A stretch of 64,000 bases of DNA, from contig NC_061125.1 in assembly GCF_905220365.1 (NCBI RefSeq), positions 11,921,831-11,985,830 on the forward strand, read 5' to 3'. Shown here in pieces: positions 30,735-41,592 of the stretch. The notes below the pieces were generated by a model. That model worked only from the letters and a program-made list of their open reading frames with translations, was not told the origin of the DNA and made no database searches. Position numbers and translations under genes: made by a program. Source of the DNA: Vanessa cardui (taxonomy: Eukaryota; Arthropoda; Insecta; Lepidoptera; Nymphalidae). Position 1 is the stretch's first letter. Every line of letters starts with the position of its first letter.

Positions 30735-30973
30735 TTCAATTTATTTTCTTTCTCAGGCTAGCAGTAGGACATTTTACAGAGTGTCACTATTTCCAAAACT
30801 TTCGATACTCGATTTCATTTGCTGATTGTCATGGGAAATTCGAGCAAGTTATTCGATTAAATTTTCTTTTAACCCTAGCTGTTTCTTTGTATCCCGATTC
30901 AATTATTTCCGTAGTTTGTATTTCGAGTTACATTCCGTTACTAATATTAGATACCGTTGGCGGTATCTGCTAG
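30735..30973 (+). other. Acceptor-like tract followed by 73-codon open frame
   Basis: The pyrimidine-rich TTTATTTTCTTTCTCAG, ending near 30755, is one of the strongest acceptor-like sites in the window. The following frame is hydrophobic and Cys-containing but shows no family motif, and a second frame overlaps it. A non-coding RNA exon or chance is as likely as a coding exon. Confidence 0.15.
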
Positions 30974-31379
30974 TAATACCGAAATACTTGACAAGCGATT
31001 GTGAGCTTTATTGTCTTTGGGGATGTAATAACTATTATACGTGATTATGAACTCACATATACAAAACATTTACCAGTATGTAGTATTTCAATGAATGGGT
31101 AAATCGTATATAATAATATTACATAATACTATTCGTAAATAACGATTAATGAATTATTAAATGTGTATGAGTACACTTTGAAAGAAGTAAATAATCTACT
31201 TTGTATTTGTATAATTGAAACTGTCAAATAAAATCGATTTTAAATCGTGTTTATTTATTCGCTAAACCTTTAAAATTTTTAATAAATATTAAATACATTC
31301 GTTTAATTATCTCAAAACTGTATAATGACATAAAGCTTTAAAACATCATAATTGAAAAATAATCCAAATCCAACAAAAG

Positions 31380-31640
31380 ACAATCACATTAACCCAATTA
31401 CGTGTCGATAATGCGATTTCATTAATCGAACATTTAATTAAGATCGAATCTCGTTTGCACGACGATTCGTGCCGCAAATCTGAAGCTCACGATTTGTTTT
31501 ATCGTCCCGAATGCATCGATGCAGTCATTCACTCGTTTAATGTTTATACGGTAATCCTACACTGGTACCGCTAATACGCTAAGATTGTATATTAAGGTTG
31601 AGTTCCGTCAATGCGATTACGTCTGAATCGAGGATTGAAA
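31380..31640. promoter_or_regulatory. Candidate regulatory island rich in homeodomain-type cores
   Basis: Unique and less AT-rich. It contains several TAAT-type cores in a short span (ATTAATCG near 31420, TTTAATTAAGATCG near 31433, TTTAATG near 31538) together with repeated CGA/CGAT words and ATGCATCGATGCA (near 31510), which is a palindrome. The motif reading is from general knowledge of insect enhancers; such cores are common in AT-rich DNA. Confidence 0.25.
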
Positions 31641-31781
31641 TGTTATTGTTGTTTAGTTAAAACAGTGGGGACGTATAATATCTGAGACATTTTTGTCGTA
31701 AATGATGAGTGGTCAATAATGAAATAGATTTTCTTCTGTACCATTGTCATAAGTCATGGCATTTGACTTTTATAGTATGCT

Positions 31782-32063
31782 ATGTATTTTTTTTTCTTTT
31801 TTTTTTATGGTATAGGTTGGCGGACGAGCATATGGGCCACCTGATGGTAAGTGGTCACCATCGCCCATAGACATTAACGCTGTAAGAATTATTAACTATA
31901 CACATATTACACAGTTACACTGGTTCACTCACCCTTCAGACCGGAACACAACAATACTGAGTACTGTTGTTTGGCGGTAGAATAACTGATGAGTGGGTGG
32001 TACCTACCCAGACGGGCTTGACACACAAGCACAAAGCCCTACCACCAAGAAGAAAATGTATTT
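31782..32063 (-). mobile_element. Repeat family C with T-run and 8-bp duplication
   Basis: ATGTATTT at 31782-31789 and again at 32056-32063 brackets a T-rich tail, then 'tatggtataggttggcggacgagcatatgggccacctgatgg' and the 5' end 'cccagacgggcttg...aaagccctaccaccaag'. About 60 bp of the middle is deleted. The tail-plus-duplication layout shows insertion by target-primed reverse transcription. Confidence 0.85.
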
Positions 32064-32905
32064 CAAACATTGTCATTTCACTTTAAATGAAACTTAATAA
32101 CAATTAAACCTTAAGTGTTAAGTATTGTTAATAATAAGTTTTTATTCAATAGATTATCCGTCGATCCTTTTATAATTATTTCCGTAGCATCCAAAACATT
32201 TATCAATAAGACGCGTACTAATAAAAAACTAATATTATTGAATCGCAATACGTATTAGTGGAACTCCACAAATGGCTGTTCACGTATGAGAATCCTCTGT
32301 AAAACGCTGATAGAAAGATTTCGTGACTATAGAATCACAAAACGGGAGTCGAAGTCGGAAATCAAATCCAATTTACTTCATTTGCTCGCCAGTAAAGTTC
32401 ACATCTAACTCTTGAATTGAACGGATTACTCTGAAATGAAGTTCCTACTGCGAACGTTTCCGTAGACTGAGCGTTGATGCTTTTGTGTGTTAGTACTTAC
32501 TTTCTTGATGAAAATTTGATTTTAGAAATGTACATTATAAAACGTTTACAAAATAAACAACATAAATATACTCTTTACTAAGCATTTTAGTATTACATTT
32601 TTAGAAGCTCTTATTTACCTCAACTTAAGAAGTAATTCTGAACTTCCTTTTTTATACGGATTATACATAAAAAATCTATATAAATATAAAATAAGGCTTA
32701 TTCTCGATGTGTTCCTGAACCCTATTCATCTGGTTGAGATTAAATTTTGGTGAATTCATAATCTCCGAAAAAGGTTCCAGTATAAATAACAAGGATTTTC
32801 ATATATTTTTCCTTCAATAAAACCGTTCTACATAAGCTATTATAAAAATAAATCTTAGTATACAAACGAATACTTCTATGAACAACAAAAAAAAAAGAAC
32901 TAAAT
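32064..32905. other. AT-rich sequence, nothing recognised
   Basis: No gene or repeat visible. Confidence 0.4.
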
Positions 32906-32911
32906 ATTCGT

Positions 32912-33195
32912 GTTTTATATCTAATTACTTTTTTGTTCCATTTGCTGTGGAAACGCTTGGCCCTTGGAATAGTGGTGCAAAAAAGCTTCATCAAAAGTAT
33001 AACACCTCGCCTCATTGCTTTCACTGGTGACAGGAGTGCTGGTTCGTTTTTTTCCCAGAGGATCGGATTTGCGATTCAACGGGGAAATGCTGCTAGCATT
33101 CTTGCCACCTTTCCACGCGGTCAAAATTTATACAGTAACTAGTTTTTGTTAACATTTGTATATATATATTAAAGCATTTAATGTTGTTAATTCTT
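32912..33195 (+). pseudogene. LINE polyprotein C-terminus, frameshifted copy
   Basis: It codes for F-V-P-F-A-V-E-T-L-G-P-W and later Q-R-I-G-F-A-I-Q-R-G-N-A-A-S-I-L, the C-terminal signature of many animal LINE polyproteins. One extra A in the A-run at 32978-32983 (six A here, five in the sister copy at 47450) shifts the frame, so it is dead. The shared 3' UTR 'aaagcatttaatgttgttaatt' extends to about 33193. Confidence 0.8.
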
Positions 33196-33610
33196 GTATA
33201 AATCAAATATAAATAAATGAAGATGAAATACATACATAATATTATAATAAAAAAATTGTGACGTATATATATTCCAATTTTCTAAAAAACACTCCCAAGG
33301 ACTCTCTTGGTCCGAGACTAGATAGTTCTTCAACCATCAAACTATCTTTACATAATTTAGAACTTTAACATTGAGAGGTTTCATTGTTATAGTAACTTTA
33401 GTTGAACGCATAACTTTGAATATAAAATAGACGGACAAGATATCGTTGATAGTACAAGTTTAAATGTTAATATTATCAATATAAAATATAATGATCAGAA
33501 GTAACGACAATTAAATCAAAAACTAAATAAACTATGCACGTTTTTACGAACATCATATCAATATCTGATTATCGTAAAAAAATGCTTAATAATTTTTATT
33601 TCCAATTATC
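33196..33610. other. AT-rich sequence, nothing recognised
   Basis: No gene or repeat visible. Confidence 0.4.
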
Positions 33611-33613
33611 TTT

Positions 33614-33896
33614 ATGAGCCGAAATGGCCCAGTGGTTAGAACGCTTGCATCTTAACCGATGATTGAGGGTTCAAACTCAGGCAACTGAATTTTCTTGTGC
33701 TTAATTTGTGTTTAAAATTCACCTCGCGCTCGGTGGTGAAGGAAAACATCGAGTGGAAACCTGTATGTGACTAATTTCAACGAAATCCTGCCACATGTGT
33801 ATCCAACAGCCCGCATTAGTGCTGCGTGGTGAAATATGCTCCAAGCCTTCTCCTCAAAGGGAGTAGCCCAGCAGTGGGAAAATTATAGACAGTTAA
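33614..33896 (+). mobile_element. tRNA-derived SINE, family A
   Basis: A box TGGCCCAGTGG near 33625, B-box-like GGGTTCAAACTC near 33668, body 'ctcggtggtgaaggaaaacatcgagtggaaacctgtatgtg', 3' block with a small deletion ('ctcctcaaagggagtagcccagcagtggg'). Confidence 0.9.
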
Positions 33897-33963
33897 TGTA
33901 ATATAATGTATGAGATAAAAATACCATCCTACCACTAGCCCGTCGTAAAATATTTGAATTTTT

Positions 33964-34017
33964 GAATAGTATTAGATATAATTATCATATGAATAGTATT
34001 AGATATAATCATCAATA
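33964..34017. repeat. Tandem duplication of a 27-bp unit
   Basis: Units 33964-33990 and 33991-34017 start GAATAGTATTAGATATAAT and differ at only a few bases near their ends. Confidence 0.85.
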
Positions 34018-34174
34018 AATAATCAATTGAATAAAAAAAAATTAATACTCTTCAATTTAATTTCTGTCTATAACGGTTTTTTAGAACATGGCGCCAAACT
34101 AGATATTATACAGTCTGGTCTAATTTAGCGCTAATTAGCATTTTTATGTCAAATGTATTAGGCGTAAATTTTTA

Positions 34175-34395
34175 TGGGGCTGGGACTGGCAATACAGATA
34201 GTAAATTTATAAAATATTAACAGTTTCTTACGCCCATAATAAAACTAAAGAACTAAGAAGTTTTAGTAACCCATGTCCCTATAGTTACATTGGCCTACTC
34301 ATCCTTTAAACCGGAACTTGGCATTTATACTAAGCATAAAATATGTCATGATGGTATCTACCCAGACGGGCTTGCACAAAGCCCTACCGAGTAAA
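34175..34395 (-). repeat. Repeat family C, diverged copy
   Basis: 'gtccctatagttacattggcctactcatcctttaaaccggaactt' and 'gtatctacccagacgggcttgcacaaagccctacc' are clear; the 3' third (lower coordinates) is nearly unreadable. Confidence 0.65.
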
Positions 34396-34479
34396 TGTGG
34401 GTGTAACCTTTAGCTAATAATTAAAATGATTCAAACTAATTATCATCTATCAACACTAGAGTGTGCCCCTTCTACGAAT

Positions 34480-34708
34480 CGCTTTCACGACACTCAAACT
34501 CAAATTCCTTTATTCAAAATGGAAGCATTATACTACTTATTGACTATCAAATACATATAAACTACTACCGGTTTGTATGTATACTTATATTGAATATGAA
34601 TAGAAATAGCCAAGAGGTGATCATTTCATTCCCAAGGTGTGTTATCAATCATAAACTTACTAATTGTATAGTAACCATTCGCACACAAGCGTTCCTTAAC
34701 ATAATTTT
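34480..34708 (-). mobile_element. Jockey/CR1-like LINE 3' tail, second copy
   Basis: The reverse complement matches 7868-7975 (ORF2 end '...taaggaacgcttgtgtgc...gcacaccttgggaatga' and 'cacctcttggctatttc') and ends in the same 'gaataaaggaatttgagtttgag' terminus (34483-34511). Only the last ~30 codons survive, most of the 3' UTR is deleted, and the coding part is substituted at several sites. Confidence 0.8.
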
Positions 34709-34988
34709 TTGGTATAGGCTGGCGGACGAGCGTATGGGCCACCTGATGTTAAGTTGTCATCATAACTAATAGACAATTACTCTGTAAGAAATATTACTTA
34801 ACTATTCTTTACATCGTCAATGTGCCACAACCTTGGGAACTAAGATGTTATCTCCCTTGTGCCTGTAGTTTCACTAGCTCACTAATCCTTCAAACCGGAA
34901 CACAACAATACTTAGTACTATTATTTGGCGGTAGAATAACTGATGAGTACCTACCCAGATAGGCTTGCACAAAGCCCTACTACCAAGT
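34709..34988 (-). repeat. Repeat family C, near full-length, abutting the LINE tail
   Basis: 'ggtataggctggcggacgagcgtatgggccacctgatgttaag...cgtcaatgtgccacaaccttgggaactaagatgtt...cccagataggcttgcacaaagccctactaccaag'. On the minus strand its 3' end joins the LINE tail directly at an A-run shared by both (T-run 34703-34709). Confidence 0.82.
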
Positions 34989-37120
34989 GGATTTTCTTAT
35001 AAATTTGGCAATTGAGTCAGTCTCATTCTACCTGATCAAGTATGACCAATTTCTTACTAATTTTTGGTACAGTATCGTATGAAAAAACTACGTCATTTGA
35101 TTCTGTAACTATAAAAAAAACTATTATATTCTTATCAGTTTATAATTGCTTATTTGTAAAACGTAACAACTTATTTCACAATAAATCTTAGTTTTCATAT
35201 TTCTTTGTTCCTCTTTTTTCACCTGTTCTGTTCTTTTCAATATAAATAATAAATCTGCTAACTGTTTATAAAAGCATTGCCTTGCTACAAAGTACACTTT
35301 GAATGAGGAAACCAAAAAAATAAATAAAAATTTCCTTCGCAATTCTTTAAAAATAACAGCGTGGAAGCTATGAACTAAACGAGTTTTTGTCGTGAAAAGT
35401 TAGGAGCGAATGAAATACCAAGCCGTTTTTGCTGAACGCTAACGCCAGTCCAGAGGGAGATTCAGCTTAACCTGACAATCCACTGATTGTATGTATCACA
35501 TGCTTTTAAACGCTTCATATACTTTAAAAAAAAAGTTATAACCTCGTTACTTTCTAGAATATTCTTCATATAACTTTCATTATTTGATCATTGACAATTT
35601 ACGTATACAATATCATGAGGAAATGTTATTCTACGTATAAAAACGAGAACAAATTCAAACAATAATTTACGCAATCCAGATAAAACCGGATTCAAATGGG
35701 TTGAATCCAATGCATTTGTCTCGCGTAAAATAGCGTGATATATTATTAAGTGGAGCGTGAGTACAAAAGACGCAAAGCAGCGACGGCTATAATGAAAAAC
35801 TTTATTTGCACAGTTGACAGCATAGAGCGTTCAGTACGTATTCTTTGATCGCGACAAATGGAAGGAGGTCCCCGGGGCATGCTCCTATAATGATTGCCTT
35901 TAAAAGAAACTTGCAGTGTTCATTATTTAAAAATCTAAGTGTAGCAAAAATGGGTGCGAAATTAGTTTTGTTTAAATCGTCCACGTGGAAGTTGTAGATG
36001 GGCATGACCGAATACGAAATTACTTTGACGTTATGACAAGCTCTGGACAAATTAAAATGGTTATTAATGGAATTTTAGCACTTCTACCCAGAGTATCCTT
36101 AACATATAATAAAAACCCAAATAGGTACTATGTTCCTTCCTTGTAATCTGTAAATGTACCTTCATGTCATCCAATCACCTGAAAACGAATTTTACTATGA
36201 AGAGATAACTTTGTTTCTTTTTGTAGGGTGTAACACAGTCATTAGTGATTCATCATGTCTAAGATCCGATGATTGGTAGCAACAGGAAAAACATTTAAAA
36301 TAAAATTTGACGCCAGACAGGTAATTGTTTGCCAAAGTCATTGGATAAAACTAGTCTATGAACTGAGCCGAGTAAAAATTTTAACGTAATCCATATGTCC
36401 AAAATCTAGTTTTAAAATTGGAACATTTTAAAAAAAATAGTAAGTACAGCTATTTAAAAATGTTTATGCTTGTGTGATGTAGTCGTGACATTAAACCTCA
36501 GACGTGACAAGTAAGTGTCATGACTTTCACATACATTAATGCGCGTGCTCGTCTAAGATATAATCTTAGCTGGTTATACGAGAATAATTAAATATGATAC
36601 CAAGTAACAAATTGCTTTAATTTTTATTATTAAGCTTTTCATTGCTGAGATATCCTAGTAGCAGGAAGACGAGAAGCTTGACTGAACATTGCGTAGGCCG
36701 AGTAAAATAGATGTCATTTCATACCCTTAATTTGATTTTTTTCCTTATCTGAAACTTGGAAAACAATCAGTGAACCTCAGTGGTAGAATAGGGATTAGAC
36801 TCTCTTTAATCGACTAATCATTTTTCTCTAAGATTTAAAGAACTCTTACTTACTTCACTATTATTACTTGCTTACCTTATTATCATACATATTTCGAAAT
36901 ATTGCGAAATCAAATACAAATTGTTATCAACTAGACATCAATTTAGAAATAATCTTATTTCTTCAGCATTTGACGATAAAACATTCAATTTAAAGTGGGC
37001 GGACAAGAGCTTGTATTTGAATAATATAAATAAATAACAATTTAATATTAAATTTAAAGGATCGTTATTTTAATATTATTTCCTTCAATATTGTATAAAT
37101 AAGATCGAGAAAATCAAAGA
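34989..37120. other. AT-rich sequence, little recognised
   Basis: 36650-36720 faintly resembles a SINE-A head ('gctgagatatcctagtagcaggaagacgagaagcttgac') but is too diverged to call. The minus-strand frame at 35802-36050 lies in a slightly less AT-rich stretch without motifs. Nothing else. Confidence 0.35.
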
Positions 37121-37122
37121 TT

Positions 37123-37300
37123 GTATTAATATTATAAATGTGATAGTAACTCTGTCATCTGTCGCTCTTTCACGACCAAACCGCTGGACCGTTTTTGATG
37201 AAATTTGGTATGAAGCAAACACGAACTCCAAGAAAGGATTTAGACTACTTTTTGCCTGACACATGACAACCAAAACCCTGAAATGCGAGCGACTACTAGA
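37123..37300 (+). repeat. Helitron-like dispersed repeat
   Basis: 'taatattataaatgtgatagtaactctgtcatctgtcgctctttcacgaccaaaccgctggaccg', 'gatgaaatttggtatgaagcaaacacgaactccaagaaagg', 'ttttgcctgacacatgacaacc', end 'gcgagcgactactagaa'. The best-preserved member of this family in the window. Confidence 0.7.
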
Positions 37301-39235
37301 ATTGTTATATAACATAATGTAATTACAAACTATATTCCCTATAAAGTTCCAGCCGTCTGGGTCAGTCTCATCAGGTATAAAAGGCATTTGGACTAACAGT
37401 TTTAGAATATATATAATTCATTTAAAAAATATATATGAAAGTGAAACGTAATTTATTCTACATTATTGCAACTTCTTTTTTCACTTACAAGTAAAAAAAC
37501 TTAGTCACGTTCTTTAATTTTAAATTAATGTTTTTTTTTTTATAACGTTTCTAACATATATGATACGTCGCAAAAGCATAATAGTCGTTCTACAAACCAA
37601 AATAAACTTTACGTACTTACATTTTCTGTTTTCTAAATATTGTCGACGCTTTATCATAGCTATAAATTCGTGTGCACTCATTTTAACCGACCATAAAGGA
37701 AGAAACTACAATAAAACAACAATATAACCGAAGCAAAAACATTAGTTATGTCCATTATAAGAGCGTTTTTATAAAATGACGAACATTTTTTTATTTTTTG
37801 ATATCTATGCGACATTTTTGTTAATGTTCAAAAAAAGAAATAGTTTTTGAGTTCATACCGAATTATGGATCAATTATAATATTATAGTATATTAGCGTTA
37901 TTTTCCAAGTCGTAATGATTACAATTATACGTCTTGATTATTTATTTCAGTAAGAAAATAATTACATCGAAATGATAATAAAATAACCATAATGATAACA
38001 GTAAAACTTAATCTCAGTTTAAGCATTGTTTAGGTACGAGTTTGTAGTATTATATTGCTTGAAAATGACACTATTTTGCGTATTTTCTCATCATAATATT
38101 GCTTCAAAATATTTGTTAATTTACTTGTGAAATGTTGAAAACTGACTTTCATTGTTTGATGCGTATTCGTATATCCTTTAATTGATATAATCTTGCTATG
38201 GCATTTTTTAATCGTATCTTCCAATTAATTTCAAGTTTGTTATTATAGCTTTACAGATAGGAAAGCGATATTTGTGTTATAGTTTGTAAATAATCTGACG
38301 ACGTCAAATTATATCACATCAAAGCAAATTCCACAATATTTATCATAAACATCAGAATATTCTTGAACGTAGTATGATCTTTGATCTTAATAGTTTCTGT
38401 ACAAGTTAAGCGAATTCACACTGATTTATAATAACTACAAAGATTGAATCAATTCAGCTTATGCCAAAGTCACTCATACAGTTACTCACAAGGCGAGTTA
38501 TATACTTCAATAGAGTTTTACATATTGCCGCGACCCTTATCAAAGAAATGTCAGTGGCGATCGAATTTATTATCAAAATAAACATTCGAAATGAGCTCAC
38601 ATTTAAAAAATTATATTGTAAAGTTCAAAAGGAAATCATTAAGGGTATTAATAACGATTCATTTCTAAATTTGTTGACGCTCTAGTCACGTCCTAAGGAT
38701 TTTGTGAACGGTTAAAAACACTATTAGCTTAATCGTTAAACTTTGAATGAGTGACATCTCTAAACAACGAATTATTTTTAAGATTTTTTGTAGCGTTACA
38801 AGTGAATTTGGTCTTTATTACCAACTATTAAGGTTGAGAGATAGTGAAAACAATTTTATTGAATGTATAAATAATTTTGTATTAATATGTTTCCGAATAT
38901 GTCGTATACGATTTTGTGCGTTCTTTAATTTAATGTTAAGTATTTTTGGAGTGTATTTATTTCGAAGCAACTCCTTATTTTGCTATGTAATCACATGTTT
39001 TTTATACTATATTTAAGAGTTTAATTTTGACGATAACGGAGTACAAATATATTACAACTTTATTTCTTTTGTACTAGATTAATTGGCTTTATATACACAA
39101 ACTTAATATTAGAGATATTTTTGTCATACTAGCTGTGTATTTATCAAAAAAGTTATTGGTATAGCATATGCTACTCCTCATTACAACGACTTTATACGTA
39201 TGTATTAAAACTAAACACTCCTATTTAATTATATG
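37301..39235. other. AT-rich sequence, nothing recognised
   Basis: Two plus-strand frames at 38461-38685 and 38747-39016 are AT-rich and Ile/Phe/Lys-heavy, as chance frames are. Confidence 0.4.
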
Positions 39236-39239
39236 TATA

Positions 39240-39402
39240 GATTGGTAAGCGAACCAGTCAACACTGCTCAGTGACAATGAGCTTAAAGAAATATCAATTA
39301 TTCCTTTCATTCCTTCATTCCAACGTCAATGAGTCACTGACCTTGGAAACTTAGATGTCATGTGCAGTCAGTCGGCTTGCACAAAACCCTACCACCAAGT
39401 AT
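39240..39402 (-). repeat. Repeat family C, internally deleted
   Basis: 'gattggtaagcgaaccagtcaac...cgtcaatgagtcactgaccttggaaacttagatgtcatgtg' jumps directly to 'gtcggcttgcacaaaaccctaccaccaag'. About 100 bp missing. Confidence 0.65.
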
Positions 39403-40580
39403 CAAAGTATTAGATTTCAACAACAAAACATTGTTTAAGTAAGACAAACCAAATATATCTAACACAGAATTCATTTTTCTCTCGTTACTTATGTAATTCA
39501 AAGCAAGAACTTCAGCCGTAACTCAAGTTACAATATCAAATAATTTAGACAAGAACACAGCCGCGGGCAAGCTAATAAATTGAAAAAAGATATCCGTTGC
39601 TCTTCTAAGTCCAAACAAAAAATAAAATTGAATTATACCGCCTAGCGAGACGTTCATTTCTTTTTTTTTACTAAGGACTTTTCTACTTTGTTTTCGAATG
39701 GCTTATTTATTGATATAGCATGTAGGAGATTAAGCTATAAAGTCTGATCGTATGCTGGGCGCGAAGCTGAGCACCGCGGGAAGCGAACGGCCGTAAGCAT
39801 TACACATTTTACAACTATCTATTAACGCTATTCAACACCGCTTGGCAGACGAGTGCGCTACGGTTGAGCCATTATAATAATGTATTTAATTATATTGAAC
39901 CCAAGTATGGGTATTAATCGAATGTATAGTTAAAGTGAATGATAAAAATTTATTGCGTTTTATTAAAATCTAAGTCCCCCTTAAATACGCTCGTATTGAG
40001 CTAAGGGGAAGCTAAGGTCTAAAGTTAGTCCTTCTTTTCTAGTCCTTACATAATTTGGTTCTTATTTTTGCATCTATGAGTTAATTTTTAATGAATTTTC
40101 TTCTATTTTATAACCTGATTCAAAAAGGAAAACACTATTTAAAACAAATATAAATGCTTAATTGTTTTAGAGTAATCGAACACAACTTTAATTTCATATA
40201 AACTCCAAGACAAAACTGCTCAACTTATACAAAGCTAATAGCTTATAGCCGCTAAGTACCACCTTAAGGAGTCGATTGTGAGGCGTGCCAGGAGGCTATT
40301 AGGAGATGACACTATGGTCGAATCTAGGCTAGTCTACACTAGCCAACATCAAGCAAGACAACGGTCAAATGTAGCCATATTAAGACAAAAAACAAAAAAA
40401 AAATAAAATTATGTAATAGCGTTGTATCTAAAATACATACGAACTAAAAAGGCAAGTGAGAGAGTCGGAGTCTTATGGAGCGTTTTATTGACCTTGAGAA
40501 TTTACAAGCTCGGGACATCCGTTGGGTTTCTATATGTACTAGTAAAATATTTCAGTAATTCTATAAATAAAGATTAATAA
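39403..40580. other. Mixed AT-rich sequence
   Basis: 39555-39575 ('agccgcgggcaagcta') looks like a leftover Helitron-like 3' terminus. 40255-40410 is a less AT-rich block ending in an A-rich run (40384-40405), possibly a retroposon fragment I cannot place. The remainder shows nothing. Confidence 0.35.
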
Positions 40581-40582
40581 TA

Positions 40583-40915
40583 ACAACAACAAACAACAAC
40601 AATAACCTGTAAATTTCTCACTGCTCGGTCAAGGCCTCCTCTCCCTTCGAGGAGAAGGTTTGGAACATATTCCACCACCCTGTTCCAATGCGGGTTGGTG
40701 TAATACACATATTATTAATACACATATATACATTGTGATTAGAAACATGTAGGTTTCCTCACGTTATTTTCCTTTACCCCCGAGCAATTATAAACACAAA
40801 TTAAACACATGAATATTCAGTGGTGCTTGCACCAGGCAATTTAGCAAGCACATATATATAGTGGTGGTATCATCGGTTAAGATGCACGCATTTACCACTG
40901 GGACATCTCGGCTCT
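40583..40915 (-). mobile_element. tRNA-derived SINE, family A, rearranged
   Basis: Tail (GTT)n on minus at 40583-40605, 3' block 'ctcggtcaaggcctcctctcccttcgaggagaaggtttggaacatattccaccaccc', body and head 'ccactgggacatctcggctc'. A local duplication near 40845-40870 ('aagcacatatatatagtgg') has disrupted the segment before the tRNA head. Confidence 0.85.
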
Positions 40916-41385
40916 CATTAGTAACAATTTTGATCAAATTATAATAATCTAACTTGTGAAAATTATAATTTTGTAATCAAAAATTTATATGATCATAACA
41001 TGGCGCGTTCTTATAAATATTCAGCGTATGTAGAACTTAAATCATAATTAGTATAGACGGTGTCTGGTTCGTCCCCTGTGCATTAAAAGATCGCCGTGAG
41101 CATTTTACAACTATTAGTTAAGGCATGGTTTTATTACCGTAGCATTAAGCTGCATCACGCGAACAAAATGCTTAATACAAACTATTTAAGTATTGTAAAT
41201 TCACCGTCATAAATGTACCTCGAAGCGATGTTTTTATGATCCTCTTTGACAAGGATTATTGCCGTTTTATTTTTAAGTCTTTATCTTGAACTATAATTAT
41301 TAATAAAAGTAATATTAAATGCGTATTAAAATTGTATTTTATTTTTTATATTATATAAATCGTACATTTTTCGGTATAATTTGTG
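40916..41385. other. AT-rich sequence, nothing recognised
   Basis: No gene or repeat visible. Confidence 0.4.
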
Positions 41386-41389
41386 CAAA

Positions 41390-41592
41390 CCTGTCTCGAT
41401 GTGGTACCTATCGAAATGAGTCGTTGTATATTGTACCGCCGAATTGCAGTAGTTAGTATTTTTGTATTCAAGTTTGAATGGTGAGTGAGTCAGTGTAACT
41501 GCTGTAGCTCCAAAGGTGCTGCTGAATTGGTGATATGAGAAATGATTAATATTTCGAACAGTACCAGTCCCAATGCTGATTGACATTTATAA
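41390..41592 (+). repeat. Repeat family C, diverged copy
   Basis: 'gatgtggtacctatcgaaatgagtc', 'aagtttgaatggtgagtgagtcagtgtaactgctgtagctcc', 'gaattggtgatatgag', 'ccagtcccaatgctgattgac'. The minus-strand frame over it is not a gene. Confidence 0.6.

Noticed and set aside
38461..39016. Two adjacent plus-strand frames of 74 and 89 codons
   Set aside because: Dominated by I, F, L, K and N with no acceptor or motif; typical of chance frames in AT-rich sequence.
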